64,000 bases of DNA from Lentisphaerota bacterium (GCA_021413965.1 JAIOPI010000033.1:62001-126000), one strand, 5' to 3'; positions 44,468 to 53,027 are shown, numbered from the stretch's first letter. Numbers and translations: made by a program. Notes: generated from the sequence alone by a model not told the origin.

Positions 44468-44887
44468 ATGATGACGAACCTCGAACGCTTGCAGGCAACC
44501 ATCGAGCGCAATGGCTGCAACGACATCTTCGAGATTGCCGTGCGCTATCCGCACAAGCTGTACGTCGGCAATGTCTGCTGCGAAACCACCCTGCCCTTCG
44601 GCTCGGTGGAGGATGTCGAGGACGAGGTCCTGGAACTGCTCGAGCGCATCCCGGGCAACGGGGGCGCCATCTGCATCGGTTCATCGAGCGAGATTCACGA
44701 CAAGATTCCCGTCGCCAACGCCGAAACCCTGTACCACACGGTGCATGAATACGGGTCCCTGCCCATCGACCTCGACCGCGTCCGCCGGAGGCGAACGGAG
44801 TTGCGCCCCAGGCTCCAGGTGCGGCGAACACAGCCGGGAGACGCGCCACCGCGTGGCGAATCCCGCCCCCCTACCCCCGCGTCTTGA
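44468..44887 (+). CDS. Free-standing URO-D-like C-terminal domain
   Basis: A 139-residue protein with CAGGAG five bases before ATG 44468. Residues 1-95 align with only the C-terminal quarter of URO-D-superfamily proteins: CCETTLPFGSVEDVEDEV and GGAICIGSSSEIHDKIPVAN correspond to TQTTLPFGSVAEVRAEV and GGYILCGSQ in protein C. The late zinc-ligand cysteine is kept, but the barrel carrying HxCG is absent. The last 35 residues are Arg/Pro-rich and read into the opposite gene. It is either a decayed remnant or a captured domain. The good ribosome site and intact frame favour expression. It overlaps the end of the convergent ceramidase-like gene by 17 bases. Confidence 0.6.
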   Translation: MMTNLERLQATIERNGCNDIFEIAVRYPHKLYVGNVCCETTLPFGSVEDVEDEVLELLERIPGNGGAICIGSSSEIHDKIPVANAETLYHTVHEYGSLPIDLDRVRRRRTELRPRLQVRRTQPGDAPPRGESRPPTPAS

Positions 44888-46262
44888 ATAACTCCCGCAG
44901 CAACGCCAGCGAGGTGTCGCCCATGCGCTTGAGCGCCGAGGGGTGCAGCTTGGAACCCGCCCCCGTGTGCGTCTCGTAGCCCCCGCGCCGGAATGCGGCC
45001 GGCGTCGGGATGTAGCCGACGTAGCTGTTGGACATGTGCGCCATGAACGTGTACGGCGCCGGCGACAACTCCTTGATGCGCAGTTGCTCCTCGACGAACG
45101 GTTCACCCGGCACGGCCACAATCCCGACCTGACCCAGCCGGAAGACCTGGACCGGATAATCGAAGCGCGGCTGCCGCTTCACGTTGTACGCCAAATCCAC
45201 CCGCATCGCCGCGTAGACCCAATCCCAGCTCACGGCCGTCTTCGCGGCGTCCGTCCATGTCGGCTGCGGATGTCGCTTCAACAGCGCCCGGGCCGCCTTG
45301 ACTTCCTCCGCGCTGGGCGAGCGCATGGGAATACGCAAGTGGCGCGTGGTGACCCCCAGCACCGGCTCGTCAATGGGCGTGAGGCGCGCCAGCGCGGTGG
45401 CCGTGGTCTCCGTCAGCTTGCGGCCCATGGCGTGAAAATCATCCTTCCACTGCGGATCCAGGTGATTGCCGTGATGAATGTTGCCGCAAAACCCGTTCAA
45501 CACCAGCGCCACGCCCTCGCCCCCACCGAGTTCCACCACGCCCCTGGCCCAGGTGCCCGGCCAGTCGGCGGAAATCCAGCGCTTCGGGTAGCCATGGGTT
45601 GGATGACACGTGTGATGGAGCGCGTAGGCGATCGGCTTGCCATGCGCGCCCGTGAAGCGCATCACGCCGACCTCGGGGTCGGCCGGCCCTTCGCTGCACA
45701 GGATGTCGGGAGAACAGCTCGGCGGATGCGTTTGCCCCGTGCCGTCGCGCATGATGAACCGGCGGTTGAACGCCACGCTCCCGTTCACGCCCCGCCCGAC
45801 CTCGGCCTGTGCCGGTTGAAGATGCTTCAGTGCCAGCCCGATCGCCTCCACCGCCCCGTTGATGCACACCGGCGTGTAGCGATCATCCCCGCCGAGCAAC
45901 CACGGCTGCTCCTTGGGAAACAGACCCAGGACATCGCCATCGAAGACAAAGAAGTGACCGACCGAAGGCGCCGAATGCGTCTGCGTGGCATGCACCAGGA
46001 TGTGGTCCTCGTCCAACCCGAACCGGGCGGCGGCCTCCTGGCGAATGGCGTCTGACTCGCGCCGGCCAATGGCCAGCACATCAAGCGCCAGCCAGCAGAC
46101 ACGCCGCTTGCCGTGCTCGATGACGAGCGCCTTGGCGAACAGCGGATCGCGAATCTCCTCCACCGGCCGGTAGCGTCCAATGTCGCCGGCAATCTGCGTG
46201 CCCATCGCTGGCGTGATATCCACTTGCGCGGCCCCGGCCCGAAGAACGGTTTTGTGTTTCAT
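44871..46262 (-). CDS. Neutral/alkaline ceramidase-like N-terminal domain protein
   Basis: A 463-residue protein resembling the N-terminal domain of neutral/alkaline ceramidases. It begins with a VDITP motif (AAQVDITPAMGTQIAGDI) and carries the zinc-region motif HATQTHSAP near residue 93. HHTCHPTHGYP (near 210) and the loop GFCGNIHHGNH near 257 follow. In true ceramidases the loop supplies a nucleophilic serine in a GDVSPN-like motif; here cysteine and histidines stand there instead, so ceramide cleavage is doubtful. There is no signal peptide. Family members are common in catabolic clusters of PVC bacteria with unknown role. ATG 46262 has a weak ribosome site; the upstream open frame crosses a REP-like repeat. 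Confidence 0.75.
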   Translation of the reverse strand: MKHKTVLRAGAAQVDITPAMGTQIAGDIGRYRPVEEIRDPLFAKALVIEHGKRRVCWLALDVLAIGRRESDAIRQEAAARFGLDEDHILVHATQTHSAPSVGHFFVFDGDVLGLFPKEQPWLLGGDDRYTPVCINGAVEAIGLALKHLQPAQAEVGRGVNGSVAFNRRFIMRDGTGQTHPPSCSPDILCSEGPADPEVGVMRFTGAHGKPIAYALHHTCHPTHGYPKRWISADWPGTWARGVVELGGGEGVALVLNGFCGNIHHGNHLDPQWKDDFHAMGRKLTETTATALARLTPIDEPVLGVTTRHLRIPMRSPSAEEVKAARALLKRHPQPTWTDAAKTAVSWDWVYAAMRVDLAYNVKRQPRFDYPVQVFRLGQVGIVAVPGEPFVEEQLRIKELSPAPYTFMAHMSNSYVGYIPTPAAFRRGGYETHTGAGSKLHPSALKRMGDTSLALLRELFKTRG

Positions 46263-46286
46263 AAGTTCATCTCGCCCTGCATGCAC

Positions 46287-46339
46287 GACGGCGACCGCCG
46301 TCTCCCTCGCGCCTCCTGGAGCCGGCCGTCCCGGCCGGT
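46287..46339. repeat. REP-like double hairpin, copy 2
   Basis: This is the second copy of the element at 16233-16283, in the 92-base gap between the URO-D-like and ceramidase-like genes. GACGGC/GCCGTC (46287-46303) and CCGGCC/GGCCGG (46322-46338) form two hairpins. GACCGCCGTCTCC and the second palindrome are shared with copy 1; the middle differs. Confidence 0.6.
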
Positions 46340-46354
46340 GCGCCTTCCGGTTCC

Positions 46355-47479
46355 TCACCCCGGCAACCCGCCAAACTCCCGGCAGCAATCCGCCAGAAAC
46401 CGGTTCTGCGCCATCGTGCGGTGCGGAAACCCCGCCATGCCGAACATGATGTGATCACCCGCCCCCGCGTCGCGGTACATCTGCTCCACGGTCGCCCGCA
46501 CAGCCGCCGGATCCCATTCAATATTGGAAAGCATGCCGAAGCTGACAATCATCGTGATGCGATTGCCCAGCACGGGGCGCCCGCCTTCAATCGTCGCATT
46601 GCCCACGGTCGGCAGCGTATAGGCGTGGACGGCATCCATGCGCGTGCGGCGATACAACGGCAGCAAATCGCGAATCAGTCCGCAGGAATGGTGAAAGTAG
46701 TGTTTCCCCGCGGCGTGGCAGAGATCGGCCCGCGCATCCGTCAGCGCGAGGTTGCAGGCCCCGAACATCGCGGGCGAGATGACGGTGGTCGACGTGTCGT
46801 CCATCCCCACCAGGATGTCGGCCGCCGACGCCGCCGCAATCCGGAACTGCTCCATGTACGTCCGCTCCATGACGCCCAACAGCGACTGCAGATCGTCACG
46901 TGCATCCGCCCACAGATACGCCAAGGCTTCGACAGAGGTATACACCCGGTACATCATACCGAGCGGCGTGCCCGGCATGAACACCATCACCACGCCATCG
47001 TCACCAATCAGGGCGCGCCGGGCGCGGATCTTCTCCGCGAGCGCTTCGTCATGCGACCACTGCTCGTCCTCGAACAGGGCGGCGAGGGCGGCCAGATCCT
47101 CCGGCCCCTTGACCAGGTGTTCGCGCACGTACGAGGTGCCATCGTCGCGCGTCTGCCGGCTCACTTCGCGCAGGTCACCCGCGGGCGTATGCCAGATCGT
47201 GAGCGTATCGGCACCCTCGTGGCGCACCTCCTTGGCCACCTGCCGGCGCGTGCAACTCACGGGCGGCGCCAGAAAATCCGTGATGTCCAATCCCAGCGCG
47301 CGCGAATAGGCCACCGTCGACTCGTCGCACCACTCGACCTTCTTCAGCGTCTCGCGCAGCCCCGCATCCATGCCCTCGTGCGAGGGCTGATTGTAGGGGT
47401 CGCAATGGCCGGTGACAGGAATCCACGCCGGCCGCTCGTGCCGGAGCACACGCAACAGATTCTCACGCCGGGTCAACAT
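46355..47479 (-). CDS. URO-D/methylcobamide methyltransferase superfamily protein G
   Basis: A 374-residue URO-D superfamily protein beginning MLTRRENLLRVLRHERPAWI. The zinc motif FHHSCGLIRDL near residue 263 keeps His and Cys. The late cysteine ligand is missing: the corresponding strand reads IMFGMAGFPH near 353. It also has a conspicuous GMDDTSTTVISPAMF near 220. It may bind zinc with a different third ligand. GAGG lies eight bases before ATG 47479. It sits between a ceramidase-like gene and, upstream, a large inverted repeat and a PhyH dioxygenase gene. The substrate is unknown. Confidence 0.78.
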   Translation of the reverse strand: MLTRRENLLRVLRHERPAWIPVTGHCDPYNQPSHEGMDAGLRETLKKVEWCDESTVAYSRALGLDITDFLAPPVSCTRRQVAKEVRHEGADTLTIWHTPAGDLREVSRQTRDDGTSYVREHLVKGPEDLAALAALFEDEQWSHDEALAEKIRARRALIGDDGVVMVFMPGTPLGMMYRVYTSVEALAYLWADARDDLQSLLGVMERTYMEQFRIAAASAADILVGMDDTSTTVISPAMFGACNLALTDARADLCHAAGKHYFHHSCGLIRDLLPLYRRTRMDAVHAYTLPTVGNATIEGGRPVLGNRITMIVSFGMLSNIEWDPAAVRATVEQMYRDAGAGDHIMFGMAGFPHRTMAQNRFLADCCREFGGLPG

Positions 47480-47515
47480 GCTGCATGCCTCGACTGAGAT
47501 CGGTTTGGCTCAAGC

Positions 47516-47616
47516 ACCCACCCCGCCCTTCGGGCACCCCTCCACGGGAGGGGACCCGGAGCCAACCGTCGCCGCGATCCCCTCCTCCGGAGGGGTGCCC
47601 GAAGGGCGGGGTGGGT
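47516..47616. repeat. Perfect 28-base inverted repeat with internal hairpins
   Basis: Bases 47516-47543 and 47589-47616 are exact reverse complements (arms starting ACCCACCCCGCCCTTCGGGC), separated by 45 bases. Smaller hairpins are nested in it, for example CCCCTCC/GGAGGGG at 47579-47595 around TCC. It fills most of the 160-base gap between two same-direction genes. It contains no gene. It may be a non-autonomous mobile palindrome, a REP doublet or a strong transcription barrier. Confidence 0.8.
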
Positions 47617-47639
47617 AGCATCAGCCATCCCATTCATAC

Positions 47640-48353
47640 TCACCCCGGCATCCGGCCGCGCAGCAGGGGCGCGTCCTTGGGATCCTGCTTCAGCAAACCG
47701 GCCTGCTGCAGATGGATCGTGTAGCCGCGCCGCGGACGGTCCGCGTTGTTGGGCGGTGCACCGTGAATCGTCAGGCAGTGGTGCATGACGGCATGCCCGG
47801 CGGGCACGACGAACGACACGGCCCGCCGCACCTCCACCTGTTCGGGCGCGAGCATGTGATACGTGCCGTGCTTGGGATCGTTCACGGCCTGGGTGCCCGG
47901 AATCAGCACGGTGTGGCTGCCAGGAATGTACTGCACGCCGCCGTTGCTGGCGTCCACATCATCGAGCGCGACCCAGATCGTCAGCATGTGGGGCGGATTG
48001 GCGTGCCACCACAGGTTGTCCTGGTGCCAGGCCGTCTCCGCCCCGTCGCGGGCCGGCTTGTAGAACACGTTGTCCTGGAAATACTGGACGTTGGGCCCCA
48101 GCACGGACTCGGCGGCGTCGAGCACGGCCGGCGCCGAGACGATCTGCTTGAACCAGGCATCGTGGGAACTGACCAGCAGCAACCGGAAGCTGCGCCGCTC
48201 CGGATCGCGCGACGGGTTATCCATCAGGTTGCGCTGGCGCAGCGCCTCGAGGTGTTCGCGGGCCACCGCCACGGTCGTCTCGTCGATCACGCGCCCCAGC
48301 GGCAGCACGCCGTCGCGCCGATAGGCTTCACATTGGGCACGGGTCAGATGCAT
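47640..48353 (-). CDS. Phytanoyl-CoA dioxygenase (PhyH) family protein
   Basis: A 237-residue Fe(II)/2-oxoglutarate dioxygenase. The double-stranded beta-helix metal motif is visible: HQD in AWHQDNLWWHAN near residue 111 and the distal His in GHAVMHHCLTIHG near 190. The 2-oxoglutarate-binding Arg lies in RPRRGYTIH near 205. It oxidises an unknown small substrate, using O2, so the pathway is at least partly aerobic or microaerobic. AAGGAG lies seven bases before ATG 48353. The longer upstream frame is low-complexity and was rejected. The next gene downstream lies beyond a 28-base inverted repeat. Confidence 0.88.
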   Translation of the reverse strand: MHLTRAQCEAYRRDGVLPLGRVIDETTVAVAREHLEALRQRNLMDNPSRDPERRSFRLLLVSSHDAWFKQIVSAPAVLDAAESVLGPNVQYFQDNVFYKPARDGAETAWHQDNLWWHANPPHMLTIWVALDDVDASNGGVQYIPGSHTVLIPGTQAVNDPKHGTYHMLAPEQVEVRRAVSFVVPAGHAVMHHCLTIHGAPPNNADRPRRGYTIHLQQAGLLKQDPKDAPLLRGRMPG

Positions 48354-48467
48354 CGTGCTTCTCCTTATCGCTGCTCCGGTTCGCTTCGTCCACAGAATCC
48401 GGTGCCGCCACGCCCGCGCCGGCGGTGACGCCCGTCGGGGACCTGCTTCTGCCCGCACGCCTGTCCA

Positions 48468-51400
48468 TCATTTCACGAGGAACAGGATGCCGGACGTCGC
48501 GCCGGCCCCCTCACTGCCGGCGGCCTCGACCGTGCCGCCGTAGGCGCCCATGTCGATGCGACACGGATCCCCCTGCGGCTCCTCCTCGCACGAATCAGCC
48601 GGATCCCCGGCGTCGACACAAGGGCTGGTCTCCGTGTCGCGCACGATGCCCGACGGCGTCCAGCGTCCGGACTTGGACTTGAGGTGGAAATCGTTGGCAC
48701 CCGGGCTGGCGAAGAGCGGGTCCTCCGCGCGCTGTCCGCCATTGTCGGTGATATCCCCGCTGCACAGCGCATTATTATAATCACTGTACGACACGTAGAC
48801 GATGGCATTGGCGCTGTCGCCGCGCGACCGGATGTTCTGGACGCCGCTCGGGGAATTGTCCTGGAGTGGATTCTGGGCATCGTTGCCCCAGACGATGGCG
48901 TTGCGCAACGTGAGGACCGAGATGGCGCTGGCGCGGGCGTACACGCCGTCACCCTCATCCTGCGCGACGTTGGCGGTCACCGTGCAGTTGATCATGACCA
49001 CCGATGCATAGGGTGGCGTGAAGCCGTCGATTCCAAATCCGGCGGCGCGGAACTCGCAACGATTGCCATAGAACAGGCAGTTTCGCACCGTGCCCGTGGC
49101 CCCCAGGTCGCACCACATGCCTGCGCCCAGTCCAGACGCCGCCATGTAGTTATCCGTGATGATGCACCGACTCACGAGGAACGGGCTGGCCATGCCCACA
49201 AACAGTCCGCCCCCCCGGCCCCCCTGCCCCTGCCCACCGCTTATCGTGAACCCGTCCAGGACCGCCCCATTGGCGCCACTGCAGGACACCACCATGGACG
49301 CGTTATCGCTCCGGCCACCAAAATTTGGCGTGTCATCGCCGTTCAGGTCGCCGCTGAGCACGGTCTCATGCCGGCTGGGATCGCGCTGCGCCAGGGCCGA
49401 CATGCCGCTGACAAACCCCCCGTGCAGCCGGGTGCCCGCGCGGAACGCGAAGCGATTCGTCGTGGACGCGCCGGCCGGCGCCGGCCGGTACACGCCCGTC
49501 GCCACCCACACCGCATTCGTGCCCGCCACGTCCAGCGCCGCCTGCACCCCCGTAAACGCATCGTCCCAGTTCAGGCCCGTCTGGCGGCCCGCGGCGGAGA
49601 GGTCAACCAACTGGATCCCCAGGTTGGCCTCGTCGTCGAAGATGGTGCCCGTCCCGGCTTCCTGCAGCAGGACCGCATTCACGGCATTCGTGAGCGACAC
49701 GGTGAAGGTCTCGGGCGTCTCCACTTTCTGATCGCCGAACACGCGCACGACGATCTGCGTCGCCAGGCTGCCGGCCGGAATCACCACGGTGCCATTGGTC
49801 GGCGCATAATCAACAAACGCCGCCCACGCGCTGCCGTCCACCGTCTGCCAGTCGGCGCGAACGTCCGCAGCAGCCGGTGACATCAGGCTGACGGTGAAGA
49901 CCATGCTGGTCTGCCCCGCGTCCCCCTCCCGCACGCTGGCATCGCCGATCGATAGCAACGGTTCGGCACCCAGCGTCAGGCGGACCCACCCATTGGCGAC
50001 GCTGAAGCTGTAGAACCCGGCCGGCGGAGGATTGAGCAGCGTCAGCCCGCTCACGCCCGCACCTCCAATCGCGCCGGCGTACCGGATCAGATCGTAGGTC
50101 CCGTTGACGGCCCAGTCATGGGTGGTGCCCGCTGCGCGAATCAGAACGCCCGCCCCGTCGATCGTCAGCCCGTTGGTTTCGGACACGAGCAGTTGATCGT
50201 TGGCCGGCGCATCGCTGAACTCGAACGCAAGCACGCTGCCGGGCCGCATCGCAACGCTGGCCGCGCTCAGAGTCCCGAGGCCGGCCGCGCCGGGCGCCAG
50301 CGTGCCGCCCGCGAGATTGGTCACGGCGCCGGCGATAACGCCCGCGCCGCCGAGCGTGCCGCCCCCGGCCACCGTGACCGTCGATCGGGCCGCCAGCGAG
50401 CCGTTGACCAGCAAGGTTCCGGCGGCCACCAGCGTCGCCCCCGTGTACGTGTTGGCCGCACCCAGCACCACCGTTCCCGCCGTACTCTTCGTCAGCGCGG
50501 CCGCCCCGCCCAGGCGCGCGCTGACCGTGCCGTCCTCCACCTGGTACACGCGACCGGTAAGCACGCCCGAACTGCCCGCGATGATTCCGCTCCGCAGTTG
50601 GATGGTGCCCACGCTTTCATTGAAGGACTGAATGTCGAACGTCCCGCCGTCCACCACCACGGCGGCACCATTCGCGATCCGCTCGCTCGCACCGATCTGC
50701 AGCGTGCCGCCTTGCACGGTGTTGGTACCCACCGCGGCCGCGGTCTGGGCGCCGGTCAGCAGCAGCGTGCCCGCACGAACCCAGGTGGGGCCCGAATAGC
50801 TGTTGGCGCCGCCGAGCGTCACGCTGTCCGGCCCCTCCTTGATGAGCGTGCCACCGCCCGTGATGCCGCTGCCATAGACGTACGCTCCGGCGCGATCAAA
50901 CACCAACGTGCCGTTGAGGGTTGTGATCCCTGAGCCGAGCGTGCCGGACGGCCCGCCATTGCCGATGCGCAGCGTGCCCGCGCTGATGGCCGTCGTCGTG
51001 TAGGTGTTATTGGTGACCAGCGTCGCCACGCCCGCGCCGTCCTTCGTTAGCGTGCTCCCGGTCTGCACGGCGTCAGCCACCACCACATCTCCCGCGCCGC
51101 CGAGCGTCAACGCGAAGGCGCCTCGCACGGGAGCGCCGAGCGTCAACATGTCCTGGTCCGCGTTGATGCGACTGGCGGCCACCAGCGTCACGGCGCCACT
51201 GAAGCGGTTGGTGCCGGACACGCTTCGCAACGCGCCGCCGCTGGCAACCCCGGCCCCGGCCAGGGTCAACGGTTCGGCCGCCGTTACGATCCCGCCCTCC
51301 AACTCCAGTGCCGCCAGATTGGCGACCGTGGTGCCCGCATTCGTGCTGCCGAGCCCCGTGGCGCTTTGCATATTCATCACGCCCGCTGCGACTGCCGTCA

Positions 51401-52406
51401 GGCCGCTGTAGGTGCTGTCACCGCTCAACACCACCTTGCCCGCTCCGCTCTTGGTCACCGTTCCGACCCCGCGGATGGCGCCGGCATGCGTGAGCAGCCC
51501 CGTGCGATTAAAGACCAGCGCCGCCTGGTTGATGGTCTCGCCCGCCCCCAGACTGCCCGTGGCACCGGCACTGCCGACCTGCAAGGTTCCAGCCTCGATG
51601 GTCGTGCGTCCCGCGTAGGCATTGCTCGCAGTCAAGATGACGGTGTTCGGTCCCGTCTTCGTCAGGTTCCCGGGGCCGGCGACAGGCGCGGCTAGCGTCA
51701 GCGTGGTGGTCCCGATCAGCGTGGCCGTGGCATTGCTGGCCACCGTGATGGTGCGCGGCCCGGTCAGGGTGAAGGCCACGCTGTTGCTCAGCGCGCCGTT
51801 GCCCGTGAACGTCACGCCGCTCGCCGCCCCGCCCAGACTGGCGTCCGCGTCGATCGCCAACGTGCCGCCCGCAATCGTGACGCCACTGGTGAACGTGTTC
51901 GCACCGGTCAGGACGAGCAGCCCCTCTTGCACGGTCAGCCCCCCCCGTGCGCTGACCACGCCGCTCAGGGCTTGCGCGCCCGCCCCGATCTTGCGCAAGC
52001 CCAGCACGCCCCCGCCGTCGCGCAGCACGCCCGTGAACGTCGCCGAGGCATCGTGCGCCCCCACTGTCAGCAGCGCCGTCCCGGCGGAGTTGGTGACATA
52101 GCCGGCGGCCGTGCTCGACAGCCCGTTCAAGGTTTGATCGTGACCGCCCAGATCCAAACCCGCTGTGGTGGCCCCTATGCTGAGGAGGTCTTTCCCGGCC
52201 CCGTAGGGCAGCGCGTCCGCGACACCCAGCTGCAGCCGGCCCGCATTCACGGCCGTGGTCCCGTCGTAGGTATTCGTGCCGCTCAGGACCAGGGTCCCCG
52301 CACCGGACATCGTGACATCGCCCCCGCCGCCGACGGTGCCGGCCACCGTGAACACCACACCGGCGGGAGGCGAGACGGTGAGCATCGCCCCGGCGTCGAT
52401 CGACAC
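48468..52406 (-). CDS. Autotransporter-repeat/Calx-beta/beta-helix adhesin, 3' part after amber codon
   Basis: A 1312-codon frame that continues in the same frame directly after a TAG at 52407-52409, so it is the main part of one 1519-codon gene starting at 53027. Numbered from 53027, many autotransporter-associated beta-strand repeats (GAGTLVLSGTNTYDGTT-like units) run from about 25 to 1010. They are followed by a Calx-beta domain (about 1026-1135, VREGDAGQTSMVFTVSL) and a beta-helix module (about 1142-1519, GLNWDDAF to SPCVDAGDPADSC). The C-terminus is GILFLVK. No outer-membrane autotransporter barrel is present. After the stop, translation could restart only at the GTG of VSIDAG, without a ribosome site or signal peptide. 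So this part is either read through or not made. Confidence 0.7.
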   Translation of the reverse strand: MSIDAGAMLTVSPPAGVVFTVAGTVGGGGDVTMSGAGTLVLSGTNTYDGTTAVNAGRLQLGVADALPYGAGKDLLSIGATTAGLDLGGHDQTLNGLSSTAAGYVTNSAGTALLTVGAHDASATFTGVLRDGGGVLGLRKIGAGAQALSGVVSARGGLTVQEGLLVLTGANTFTSGVTIAGGTLAIDADASLGGAASGVTFTGNGALSNSVAFTLTGPRTITVASNATATLIGTTTLTLAAPVAGPGNLTKTGPNTVILTASNAYAGRTTIEAGTLQVGSAGATGSLGAGETINQAALVFNRTGLLTHAGAIRGVGTVTKSGAGKVVLSGDSTYSGLTAVAAGVMNMQSATGLGSTNAGTTVANLAALELEGGIVTAAEPLTLAGAGVASGGALRSVSGTNRFSGAVTLVAASRINADQDMLTLGAPVRGAFALTLGGAGDVVVADAVQTGSTLTKDGAGVATLVTNNTYTTTAISAGTLRIGNGGPSGTLGSGITTLNGTLVFDRAGAYVYGSGITGGGTLIKEGPDSVTLGGANSYSGPTWVRAGTLLLTGAQTAAAVGTNTVQGGTLQIGASERIANGAAVVVDGGTFDIQSFNESVGTIQLRSGIIAGSSGVLTGRVYQVEDGTVSARLGGAAALTKSTAGTVVLGAANTYTGATLVAAGTLLVNGSLAARSTVTVAGGGTLGGAGVIAGAVTNLAGGTLAPGAAGLGTLSAASVAMRPGSVLAFEFSDAPANDQLLVSETNGLTIDGAGVLIRAAGTTHDWAVNGTYDLIRYAGAIGGAGVSGLTLLNPPPAGFYSFSVANGWVRLTLGAEPLLSIGDASVREGDAGQTSMVFTVSLMSPAAADVRADWQTVDGSAWAAFVDYAPTNGTVVIPAGSLATQIVVRVFGDQKVETPETFTVSLTNAVNAVLLQEAGTGTIFDDEANLGIQLVDLSAAGRQTGLNWDDAFTGVQAALDVAGTNAVWVATGVYRPAPAGASTTNRFAFRAGTRLHGGFVSGMSALAQRDPSRHETVLSGDLNGDDTPNFGGRSDNASMVVSCSGANGAVLDGFTISGGQGQGGRGGGLFVGMASPFLVSRCIITDNYMAASGLGAGMWCDLGATGTVRNCLFYGNRCEFRAAGFGIDGFTPPYASVVMINCTVTANVAQDEGDGVYARASAISVLTLRNAIVWGNDAQNPLQDNSPSGVQNIRSRGDSANAIVYVSYSDYNNALCSGDITDNGGQRAEDPLFASPGANDFHLKSKSGRWTPSGIVRDTETSPCVDAGDPADSCEEEPQGDPCRIDMGAYGGTVEAAGSEGAGATSGILFLVK

Positions 52407-53027
52407 CTAGCGGTCAGCACCCAGCGTCGCCGTGGCGGTTGGATTCAGCGTGCTGCTGGCCGTCACCGCCACGTGCCCGGTTGCGCCGCCAAGCCCCGCC
52501 GCGTTGGCGCTCAACGTCCCCCCGTTGAGCGTCAGCAGTCCTCCGTAGCCCGCCGCGTTACCGTTGAGCCACACCGTCCCCCCGCCGCTCTTCGTGACCG
52601 CGGCCGTCCCCGACAGCGTCCCGCCGATCCGCAACGAAAGCCCCGTCGCCACATTCCAGACCTGATCGGCTCCGACCACCAGGCCGGCATTGTTGGTGAA
52701 GCTGCGGGTCGCCGCGGACAGGTCGATGCCGCCCGCCCCAAGCGTGATGGCGTGATTGGTGGACGGTATCGTGAAATTGTGCGGGGGATCCGCAATCTGG
52801 ATGCCCAGCCAGGTGACTGGACTCGCCAGGGGCGATCCCTGCACCGTCGCCAGGCTATCCCAGCGCGCGATGTCGTTACTTCCCGGCGACACGCCTCCGA
52901 GCCAACTCGCGCCCGAGTCCAAGGCCTGGTTGTTGTTGGCCTTGGCGATCGTGTCGGCACGCAGTCCCGCCGGACCGCCCGCTAAAGTCCCCGCCACCAC
53001 CACAAGCATCAATCGATGACAACCCAT
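52407..53027 (-). CDS. Autotransporter-repeat adhesin, 5' part ending at an in-frame amber codon
   Basis: A 206-residue frame with a signal peptide (MLVVVAGTLAGGPAGLRA, cleaved before DTIAK). It is followed by a WLGGVSPGSNDIARWDS entry strand and the first autotransporter-associated repeats (TKSGGGTVWLNGN, LTLNGGTLSANAAG). It ends ATATLGADR and then TAG, immediately followed in the same frame by VSIDAGAMLTVSPP and hundreds of further repeats. A single C-to-T change would turn CAG (Gln) into this TAG. AGGAG lies ten bases before ATG 53027. The likeliest reading is a nonsense mutation or sequence error in one giant surface-protein gene. Confidence 0.75.
   Translation of the reverse strand: MGCHRLMLVVVAGTLAGGPAGLRADTIAKANNNQALDSGASWLGGVSPGSNDIARWDSLATVQGSPLASPVTWLGIQIADPPHNFTIPSTNHAITLGAGGIDLSAATRSFTNNAGLVVGADQVWNVATGLSLRIGGTLSGTAAVTKSGGGTVWLNGNAAGYGGLLTLNGGTLSANAAGLGGATGHVAVTASSTLNPTATATLGADR

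Noticed and set aside
48468-53027. CRISPR-like or tandem DNA repeats suggested by periodic motifs
   Set aside because: The periodicity is at protein level (autotransporter-associated strand repeats, variable length and DNA sequence); there are no identical direct repeats with unique spacers.
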